Source: Desulforapulum autotrophicum (GTDB lineage: Bacteria; Desulfobacterota; Desulfobacteria; Desulfobacterales; Desulfolunaceae). Taken from it: 64,000 nucleotides of DNA. This document shows, piece by piece, positions 58,101 to 64,000 of this stretch. Location of the stretch: the NCBI GenBank assembly GCA_020723285.1, contig DYJE01000026.1, positions 1-64,000 on the forward strand. Reading direction: 5' to 3'. Position 1 is the first letter of the stretch. Each line of letters opens with the position of its first letter. The translations under genes and the position numbers were made by a program. Under the pieces are notes generated by a model that worked only from the letters and a program-made list of their open reading frames with translations, was not told where the DNA came from and ran no database searches.

Positions 58101-59426
58101 ATGGCTCAGATCGTTCCTTTTAGAGGGATAGTTTACAATAAAGACATGATCACGGAGACCGCCCAGGTGGTGTCTCCTCCTTATGACGTGATATCCGAAG
58201 AAAAACGGGAGATTCTCTATGCGCGCCACGACAGGAACGTGGTGCGTCTCGATTTCGGGAAACCCGAGGCCGGGGACAATGACGTGAACAACAGCCATAC
58301 ACGGGCGGCGGCTTACTTCGACGGATGGCTGAAAGACGGATCGCTGGTCCAGGATGAAACCCCGGCCCTTTACCTCACGTCCGTCACGTTTGCGGCGGAC
58401 GGTCACAGCGTGACACGGTACGGCCTGATCTGTCAGGTGACCCTGGAGCCCTTTGAAAAAGGCATTGTCCTGCCCCATGAACAGACCTTTTCCAAAGTGA
58501 AATCCGAGAGGCTGGGACTTTTGAAAACATGCCGGGCGAATTTCAGCCAGATTTTTTCCATATATTCCGATCAGTGCGGTATTCTTGACACCCTCAAGGC
58601 CTCAGTGTCAGGAAAAACCCCGGATATCGACCTGATGGACGATGTGAACGAGCATCACCTTTTATGGAAAATCACCGATCCCCAGGTGATCGGCTTTGTG
58701 GTCGAAAAGATGGCGGACAAGCGCCTTTATATCGCCGACGGGCATCATCGCTATGAAACGGCTCTGAATTACCGGGCATACCTCAAGGAAACGGACAGCG
58801 GTTTTTCAAGCGATCATCCCGCCAACAACATCATGATGTACCTCACAAGCATGGAAGATCCGGGACTTGTGATTCTCCCCACCCACCGGGTTTTAAACCA
58901 TGTGGATTCGTCAGCCATAGGAGCGCTGCTGGAAAACGCCGCCCTCTATTTCCGGATCGAAACACTGCCCTTTGGTGATGATGAAAAGGGCGCTTTCGAG
59001 CTGTTCAAGGCCGGGCTTAAAAACGCGGGAGAGGGGATAGCCCTTGGCGTGGTGCTGAAAAACGTTCCGGCGTACCTTGTTTTTACGTTGAAGCCGGGTG
59101 TCATGGAGGAGAAATTCGGCGAAGCCATTCCGGCGTCCCTGATGAAGCTCGATGTCACAGTACTGACCCGGCTGATTTTTATCGAACTTCTGGGTTTTTC
59201 CTCCGATGCCATGGACCAGGAGAAACTCATCACCTATTCGGAAAATGAACGTCACGCGGCGGAAGCGGTGCTTGAGGGGGAAAGCGACGCGGCGTTTATC
59301 CTGAATCCCACACGGATCGAGCAGGTCAGGGAAATCGCCGAAAGCGGACAGACCATGCCCAGGAAGACCACGTATTTTTACCCCAAGGCCCTGACCGGGC
59401 TGGTGATCAACGCGCTTAAACCCTGA
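58101..59426 (+). CDS. DUF1015 family protein
   Basis: The product (441 aa) shows the full DUF1015 pattern: AQIVPFRGIVYNKD at the start, then VVSPPYDVISEEKREILYAR, NVVRLDFGKP, RYGLICQVTLEPFEKGIVLP, HEQTFSKVKSERLGLLK, and LYIADGHHRYETALNYR. Function is unknown. The His-Glu and Asp-Gly-His-His motifs could be catalytic. The family is widespread in anaerobes and methanogens. The ATG at 58101 gives the family start. A strong terminator follows, so it is probably monocistronic. Confidence 0.9.
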   Translation: MAQIVPFRGIVYNKDMITETAQVVSPPYDVISEEKREILYARHDRNVVRLDFGKPEAGDNDVNNSHTRAAAYFDGWLKDGSLVQDETPALYLTSVTFAADGHSVTRYGLICQVTLEPFEKGIVLPHEQTFSKVKSERLGLLKTCRANFSQIFSIYSDQCGILDTLKASVSGKTPDIDLMDDVNEHHLLWKITDPQVIGFVVEKMADKRLYIADGHHRYETALNYRAYLKETDSGFSSDHPANNIMMYLTSMEDPGLVILPTHRVLNHVDSSAIGALLENAALYFRIETLPFGDDEKGAFELFKAGLKNAGEGIALGVVLKNVPAYLVFTLKPGVMEEKFGEAIPASLMKLDVTVLTRLIFIELLGFSSDAMDQEKLITYSENERHAAEAVLEGESDAAFILNPTRIEQVREIAESGQTMPRKTTYFYPKALTGLVINALKP

Positions 59427-59453
59427 TCGCACCATGACATTGTTTCTGATTTC

Positions 59454-59484
59454 AAAGGCCCATCCGTTCAGGATGGGCCTTTTT
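59454..59484 (+). terminator. Rho-independent terminator of the DUF1015 gene
   Basis: AAAGGCCCATCC and GGATGGGCCTTTTT form a 12-bp stem with a five-base loop and a T-run, 28 bases after the stop codon. Confidence 0.9.
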
Positions 59485-59790
59485 CATTTGCACGGTTATT
59501 GCAGGCGTTTTTGAGCATATTCGAGGGCTATGATACGGCGTATTGTCCATGGTGGATCAGGACCTCATGGAAAGGTTTAAACATTTCTGCTAACTCCGTG
59601 ATGATCCTTAAGGAATGATGCTGATGGCTCTTGATCTTTGACCGCTGATGCTATATGGAACAGAGTGTCAGATGATTCATGCCGGAAAAAACGGTGATAA
59701 CAGCTTGCGCTAACCTGCCGCTCCCCTTGCACCTGTTGGAGGATTCATGTGGACGGAGCGGTGAATATCATGAAGTGGAGAACGAAAACC
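59485..59790. other. Region upstream of the type II secretion genes, no gene
   Basis: About 300 bases between the terminator and gspG. No credible gene is seen. GTG and ATG codons at 59749 and 59770 are in frame with gspG and could lengthen it. The promoter of the gsp operon, or of its pseudopilin part, must lie here, because gspF and gspE do not precede gspG. Confidence 0.4.
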
Positions 59791-60249
59791 ATGAAAAACG
59801 TGTTAAAAAAGACGGCCCGGCTCGGCACCGAGGGTTTTACTCTGATCGAACTGATGGTGGTGATCGTTGTTCTGGGAATCCTGGCGGCCATGATCGCTCC
59901 GAGGATTCTCGGGAATGTGGACGACGCCAATATCGGGGCGGCCAAATCCAATATCTCGTCGTTTGAACTGGCTTTAAGGATGTACAAGCTGGACAACGGC
60001 GTATATCCGGAAACGGAACAGGGACTTCAGGCCCTTATCGAGGCCCCCACCACAGGTACCGCTCCCAAAAAATGGAGAAAAGGCGGTTACCTTGAAAAGA
60101 AAGGGATTCCCAAAGATCCCTGGGGCCGGGACTATGTCTATATCTGTCCGGGGGTTCACGGGGATTACGACATCTCGTCCTATGGTAAAGACGGAATGGC
60201 CGGTGGGGAGAACGAAGACAAGGACATCAACAGCTGGGATGTTGAATAG
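59791..60249 (+). CDS. gspG: Type II secretion major pseudopilin GspG
   Basis: The product (152 aa) has a prepilin peptide ending in Gly followed by FTLIELMVVIVVLGILAAMI, with the conserved Glu at mature position +5. The C-terminal calcium-binding beta part of GspG is present (GVYPETEQGLQALIEAP; then DPWGRDYVYICPG). It is processed by GspO prepilin peptidase and forms the pseudopilus shaft. The ATG at 59791 gives a 15-residue leader, but starts at 59749 (GTG) or 59770 remain possible. It heads the cluster gspG-H-I-J-K-L. Confidence 0.93.
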   Translation: MKNVLKKTARLGTEGFTLIELMVVIVVLGILAAMIAPRILGNVDDANIGAAKSNISSFELALRMYKLDNGVYPETEQGLQALIEAPTTGTAPKKWRKGGYLEKKGIPKDPWGRDYVYICPGVHGDYDISSYGKDGMAGGENEDKDINSWDVE

Positions 60250-60337
60250 AGATCCGAGGCTGTTAAGCCCTTTCATGATTCATGGGGTCTGAAGGATGAC
60301 CTTTTGCCCCTTGCCGTCCTTAAGACACTGGATAAAT

Positions 60338-60850
60338 ATGCGCCACCTGAAACCAGACCAGAACGGTTTTACCCTGATCGAACTGATCGTCGTGATCGTT
60401 CTCATCGGCATGATGTTTTCCTTTGCGCTTCCGAAGATGGACGGTTTTCTTTATCTGGACAACAGGGACAGGGTGTCCCGCTGGGTGATTCTTAACGTGG
60501 AGCGGCTCAAACATCTTGCGGTTCAGAAACAGGTTCCCCAGATCCTTCATGTGGATATCAAGGAAAACATGTTCTGGGTATCGGAGCAGGGCATGGACGA
60601 GGCGGCTCTGGAAAAGGCCAGGGATGGTGGGTATAAATTGCCCGAAGATATCCGGCTTGTGGATATTATCTATCCTGCACCGACCGTGAAAGACGGGGAA
60701 CGCTCGGACATTGTGTTTTACACCCGGGGCTATTCGGATCACGCCATCATCCACATGCAGAACGATGACGATGATAAAATGTCGTTCATGGTCGAACCTT
60801 TTCTTCCGCCCGTGGGGCTGAAAGAAGGGTTTGTGCTTTTCGAGGAATGA
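60338..60850 (+). CDS. gspH: Type II secretion minor pseudopilin GspH
   Basis: The product (170 aa) has the leader MRHLKPDQNG followed by FTLIELIVVIVLIGMMFSFA, then a beta-rich domain (KQVPQILHVDIKENMFWVSE). The position between gspG and gspI supports GspH rather than a type IV pilin. It should sit near the pseudopilus tip. The ATG at 60338 gives a 10-residue leader. Confidence 0.85.
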   Translation: MRHLKPDQNGFTLIELIVVIVLIGMMFSFALPKMDGFLYLDNRDRVSRWVILNVERLKHLAVQKQVPQILHVDIKENMFWVSEQGMDEAALEKARDGGYKLPEDIRLVDIIYPAPTVKDGERSDIVFYTRGYSDHAIIHMQNDDDDKMSFMVEPFLPPVGLKEGFVLFEE

Positions 60851-60863
60851 GGCGGCGGGTGAC

Positions 60864-61262
60864 ATGGTGAAACAGGTTATGAATCGAAAGGGTTTCACGC
60901 TTCTTGAAGTGATGATCGCTGTGGCCATCATCGCCACGGGGTTCTTCGCTGTGTACTCCCTGCATGTTCAGACCCTGGCCGCCGCCGAGGATGTGCGTTT
61001 CTATATCAAGGCTCCCCTCCTGGCCCAGGCAAGACTCGCCGAGGCTGAGGGTGATCTTCGGAGCATCAAGGACGGCGCGGGTGATTTCGGGGATGACTTC
61101 GAGGGTTATACCTGGAAGATGACGGTGAGTGACGTGACCAACGAAACACTTGGGGTCACGGCGGAAAAGATGAAGAAGATCGAGCTTGAGATTCTGTTGA
61201 ACGAAGGTGAAAACTCTTACAGCGTTACGGCTTACAGGTATGTTGAACCCTCAGACAAATAA
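60864..61262 (+). CDS. gspI: Type II secretion minor pseudopilin GspI
   Basis: The product (132 aa) has a short leader, MVKQVMNRKG, then FTLLEVMIAVAIIATGFFAV with the Glu at +5. A small mixed alpha-beta domain follows. GspI is the pseudopilus tip component that binds GspJ and GspK. A second ATG five codons later is also possible. It overlaps the gspJ start by 23 bases in a different frame if the longer gspJ is used. Confidence 0.85.
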   Translation: MVKQVMNRKGFTLLEVMIAVAIIATGFFAVYSLHVQTLAAAEDVRFYIKAPLLAQARLAEAEGDLRSIKDGAGDFGDDFEGYTWKMTVSDVTNETLGVTAEKMKKIELEILLNEGENSYSVTAYRYVEPSDK

Positions 61263-61941
61263 CCGGATGGTGTCCGTGAACCGCGAGGGTTTCACTCTGA
61301 TTGAAATCCTCATCGCCCTGTTTATTTTTTCCATGGTTGTTTCGGTGGTGTTCATCAGTTTCAGGGAAATCGCCTTCAGCGCCGGTGTGGTGAATAAAAG
61401 CAACGACGATTATGAAATGGCCTACGGCTGTTTTGAACTGATGCGCAGGGACCTGGCCTCGATCCACGTCACCCAGAAACCCTTTTACCGGTCACCGGAC
61501 CACAGCGACAAGGACCCCTACCGTTTCCAAGGAAAAACGGAGATTGAGGGCGGGGAGGCTTTTCCGGTCCTTCGGTTCACCACCCTCTGCCATCTCCCGG
61601 TGAACAGAGACAACCGGAAAGGGATTGCCGAGGTTGTGTACTATACCGATGAAATCGAAGAATACGGCACGGTTTTAAGGCGGGCCGACCGGGTGATATT
61701 TGACGAGGAACTTGTCAGGCGGAAAACCCATCCGGTGATATTAAGGAAAATCAAGTCCATGGCTGTGACGTATTATGATGAAGAAGGTCGTGAACATGAC
61801 GAATGGGATTCCGAAGACCGAGACGCAGGGTACGCAACGCCTTCAGCGCTGAAAATCCGGGTGGAGATCGTGGACGATGAAAAGGTGCTGCCATTTGAGA
61901 CCCGAATCGTCTTAAGGCCGTTCAGGGAAAAAACAAGCTGA
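61240..61941 (+). CDS. gspJ: Type II secretion minor pseudopilin GspJ
   Basis: The product (up to 233 aa) has the leader ending VNREG followed by FTLIEILIALFIFSMVVSVV. The rest is a longer, mostly beta domain (YEMAYGCFELMRRDLASIHV; IAEVVYYTDE; VILRKIKSMAVTYYDEEG). An alternative start at ATG 61267 would shorten the leader by nine residues and place the gene just past gspI; neither start has a strong ribosome-binding site. GspJ joins GspI and GspK at the tip. Confidence 0.85.
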   Translation: MLNPQTNNRMVSVNREGFTLIEILIALFIFSMVVSVVFISFREIAFSAGVVNKSNDDYEMAYGCFELMRRDLASIHVTQKPFYRSPDHSDKDPYRFQGKTEIEGGEAFPVLRFTTLCHLPVNRDNRKGIAEVVYYTDEIEEYGTVLRRADRVIFDEELVRRKTHPVILRKIKSMAVTYYDEEGREHDEWDSEDRDAGYATPSALKIRVEIVDDEKVLPFETRIVLRPFREKTS

Positions 61942-62038
61942 GGTCCATTTCGGGTTTTTCATTCAGGCTCACACAAACCAAACATTAAAGCAATAAACCG
62001 CTGAATTCATGATTGAGATTTAACAACCGGCGAGACTT

Positions 62039-63139
62039 ATGAGTAAAACCCGGAACACCGGACAGGACGGCGTGGCACTTCTTATCACCATCACGGTGCT
62101 TTTTGTGATTGTGGCCCTTGTGTCTGAAGTGAACCGCAACGTCACGGCCTCCATCGACAGGGCCCATATGGGCATGGAACGTGCCAGGTTATGCGAGATG
62201 GCCACCTCCGGGGTTCATATCGGCATTGCCCTTCTCATGGAAGACAAGCGCAGCACCGAAGAGGATTCCGTTCATGAAATCTGGGCGGACCCGGAAAAAA
62301 TCAAGGAGGTTCTGGCGGCTCTCAACCTGGGAGAGGGAGACATCAGCCTCGCCATCACTGACGAGTTGGGAAAAATCCAGGTGAACGCCCTGGTTTCTTA
62401 CCCTGAAGGTAAGGAATTCAATGCGGAACAAAAAAACCTCTGGGATTCGTTCCTGAAGCTTCTGAATCCTCCGGACGAGTCCGTGGACAGTCTGGGCGAG
62501 AATGATGACATCATCAACTGCCTGAAAGACTATCTGGATTTCGGGGATGATGATGCCGTCACAGGGATCAACGGCGCTGAGAACGAGTATTACGAAAGCC
62601 TGGAGCCGCCGTACAAAGCGGCGAACGGTCCCTTGCGCAGCCTCGATGAACTGACCCTTGTCAAAGGAATTACCGAGGACATGGTAAACCGGGAGGAGAT
62701 GGGGTACAAGGCCAGGAATCTTCTCACGGTGTTCGGCATGACCCAGCCGGAACAGAAAACCGAGGAAGGAGAAAAAAAATCCCTGTTTACTTATCCGGGG
62801 AAAATAAATATAAATACGGCAGACCTGCCTGTTATCATGGCGTTAATGTCTGATAACAAATCGGATCTTGAGAACTCCATCGCCGCCCAGGCCATTTTCG
62901 ACTACCGCGCGGAGCGAACGGAAGATGGCTTTGTCAATGACTTGAACGGGACATGGTACCTGAAATGTCAGGGCTGTGAGGACAGCGGCATAAGAACCGA
63001 ATACATTACAAAGACAAGTGATTTTTTTTCCATTGCGTGTAAAGTCTCGACAAAGGAGGCGGCGTTCACTGTGAGCGCCGTGATCCGGCGGGACGACAAG
63101 AACGGCAAGTACACGGTTCTGGAATGGAATACGGATTGA
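62039..63139 (+). CDS. gspK: Type II secretion minor pseudopilin GspK
   Basis: The product (366 aa) starts MSKTRNTGQDGVALLITITV, which lacks the usual FTLIE and has no Glu at +5, as is typical for GspK. The large globular domain follows (SLAITDELGKIQVNALVS; RSLDELTLVKGITEDMVN; YPGKININTADLPVIMALMS). The absence of Glu at +5 places it at the tip. It is 97 bp after gspJ and 91 bp before gspL. Confidence 0.9.
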   Translation: MSKTRNTGQDGVALLITITVLFVIVALVSEVNRNVTASIDRAHMGMERARLCEMATSGVHIGIALLMEDKRSTEEDSVHEIWADPEKIKEVLAALNLGEGDISLAITDELGKIQVNALVSYPEGKEFNAEQKNLWDSFLKLLNPPDESVDSLGENDDIINCLKDYLDFGDDDAVTGINGAENEYYESLEPPYKAANGPLRSLDELTLVKGITEDMVNREEMGYKARNLLTVFGMTQPEQKTEEGEKKSLFTYPGKININTADLPVIMALMSDNKSDLENSIAAQAIFDYRAERTEDGFVNDLNGTWYLKCQGCEDSGIRTEYITKTSDFFSIACKVSTKEAAFTVSAVIRRDDKNGKYTVLEWNTD

Positions 63140-63230
63140 GCGGCATCACATTTTGTGGCGATGCTGCCGGTACGGATGCGGCGGCGGGAATGCCCCCGTA
63201 TCCATCGGGTTTTCAACCTGTGGACGGACT

Positions 63231-64000
63231 ATGAGCAGAAAAATTCTGGGGCTTGACATAAGGCGCGATTCGCTGGCCGCTGTGATGATCAACGGCACTC
63301 TGCAGAGCCAGGTCATCGAAAACCTCCATTACGTGGATCTCAGTGATATTCAGACACCTGCCGGTGCAGGTAAACATGAGGCCGAAGAAACAACGGACGG
63401 TGACCCAGGGCAGAACCCGGAGGCGGACCGCAATGCCCCGGAAGGTGATGCAAGGGGTGAACGCCTTCTTCGTATGCTGGAACGTCTGGCCCAGACCATG
63501 GATCTGACAGGTGTGAGCTGCTATGTGTCCTTCCCCTCCGGTGACGTCTCCTACCGCAATCTGGTTGTTCCGTTTAAAAACAAGAAAAAAATCAAACAGA
63601 TTCTGCCCTTCGAACTGGAACCCCTGATCCCCGGATCCGTGGACGAACTGGCCCTGGATTTCATGACCCTTGAAGCCGTTCAGGAAGAGGAGGAAACACG
63701 GCTGGTTTCCGCGGCGGTGAACCGTTCTCTGCTCACATCCTTCGAATCGTGCCTGAAACGAGGGGGTGTTTCGCCGGAAGCCGTGGTGCCCGGTGGTTCG
63801 GTTTTGGCCGGTTATCTGTGCAAGATGATCGACGAGTGCTCGAACTACCTGTTTCTCGACATGGACATGGACAGCAGCACCCTTTTTATCATTCACGGAA
63901 AACAGATCGCCAGTGTCCGCTCGTTCAAGACCGGCCCGGACAAAGGCCGTCACGCGGCGCTTAACCTGATGCGGACAGTGCTTTCATATTCCGAACAGCA
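63231..64000 (+). CDS. gspL: Type II secretion inner-membrane protein GspL (partial, cut by window end)
   Basis: The frame opens at the ATG at 63231 and runs off the window. The first 256 residues fit the cytoplasmic actin-like domain of GspL: MSRKILGLDIRRDSLAAVM, then SFPSGDVSYRNLVVPFKNKK and LPFELEPLIPGSVDELALDF, ending in the FLDMDMDSSTLFI strand. GspL binds the GspE ATPase and links it to the inner-membrane platform. There is no stop codon within the window. The region also resembles PilM-like proteins, but position after gspK favours GspL. Confidence 0.87.
   Translation, partial: MSRKILGLDIRRDSLAAVMINGTLQSQVIENLHYVDLSDIQTPAGAGKHEAEETTDGDPGQNPEADRNAPEGDARGERLLRMLERLAQTMDLTGVSCYVSFPSGDVSYRNLVVPFKNKKKIKQILPFELEPLIPGSVDELALDFMTLEAVQEEEETRLVSAAVNRSLLTSFESCLKRGGVSPEAVVPGGSVLAGYLCKMIDECSNYLFLDMDMDSSTLFIIHGKQIASVRSFKTGPDKGRHAALNLMRTVLSYSEQ

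Overview
The window reads as the chromosome of a Gram-negative, flagellated bacterium. The signs are a type II secretion operon, ExbB/ExbD/TonB with a TonB-dependent receptor, several lipoproteins, and flagellin with FlaF. Gene content and style (FlaF-type flagellin control, DUF1015, multidomain kinases, a type III-A CRISPR locus, many intergenic palindromes) suggest a Desulfobacterota (former Deltaproteobacteria) genome. That placement is inference, because no rRNA or diagnostic metabolic gene is present.

Left part (1-8.5 kb) is an accessory region. An AbiEi/AbiEii toxin-antitoxin pair lies between direct copies of a ~140-bp repeat. One repeat copy is split by a 152-bp MITE-like element with a target duplication. 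A 589-bp segment carrying the 3' end of flaF occurs twice in direct orientation (2048-2636 and 6538-7125). The two copies bracket an AAA/DUF4143 ATPase and an AT-rich serine-hydrolase lipoprotein gene. The intact flaF and flagellin genes follow, with a putative sigma-28 promoter and a structured leader.

8.5-32 kb holds envelope and signalling genes. A 978-aa secreted protein has two nested internal duplications and is convergent with a caspase-like lipoprotein. Next come a DUF169 protein, three membrane proteins of unknown role, an exbD-tonB-exbB-receptor-lipoprotein cassette, a 1762-aa Ser/Thr kinase-ATPase-GAF-SpoIIE phosphatase, a HipBA module and a chemoreceptor.

32.4-47.5 kb is a complete type III-A CRISPR-Cas locus: cas6, a CARF-wHTH protein, csm1-5, an array of 38 repeats plus a degenerate last one, card1, csx20, cas1 and two tandem cas2 genes. 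Csm1 keeps HD and GGDD motifs, so cyclic oligoadenylate should be made. The CARF-wHTH protein and Card1 would sense it, and Csx20 probably removes it. Two spacers appear to come from overlapping positions of related phage terminase genes. Nested palindromic repeats close the region.

47.9-64 kb is mostly core genome: a zinc-dependent phospholipase-C-like protein, a phosphofructokinase, a HAD phosphatase, miaA, a periplasmic ligand-binding protein, a BrnTA module, a dnaX-ybaB-recR-cysteine-cluster operon, tRNA-Ser(GGA), a DUF1015 protein and the pseudopilin part of a type II secretion operon (gspG-H-I-J-K and the start of gspL, cut by the window edge). Start codons were chosen by ribosome-binding site and family alignment, so several differ from the longest reading frame.
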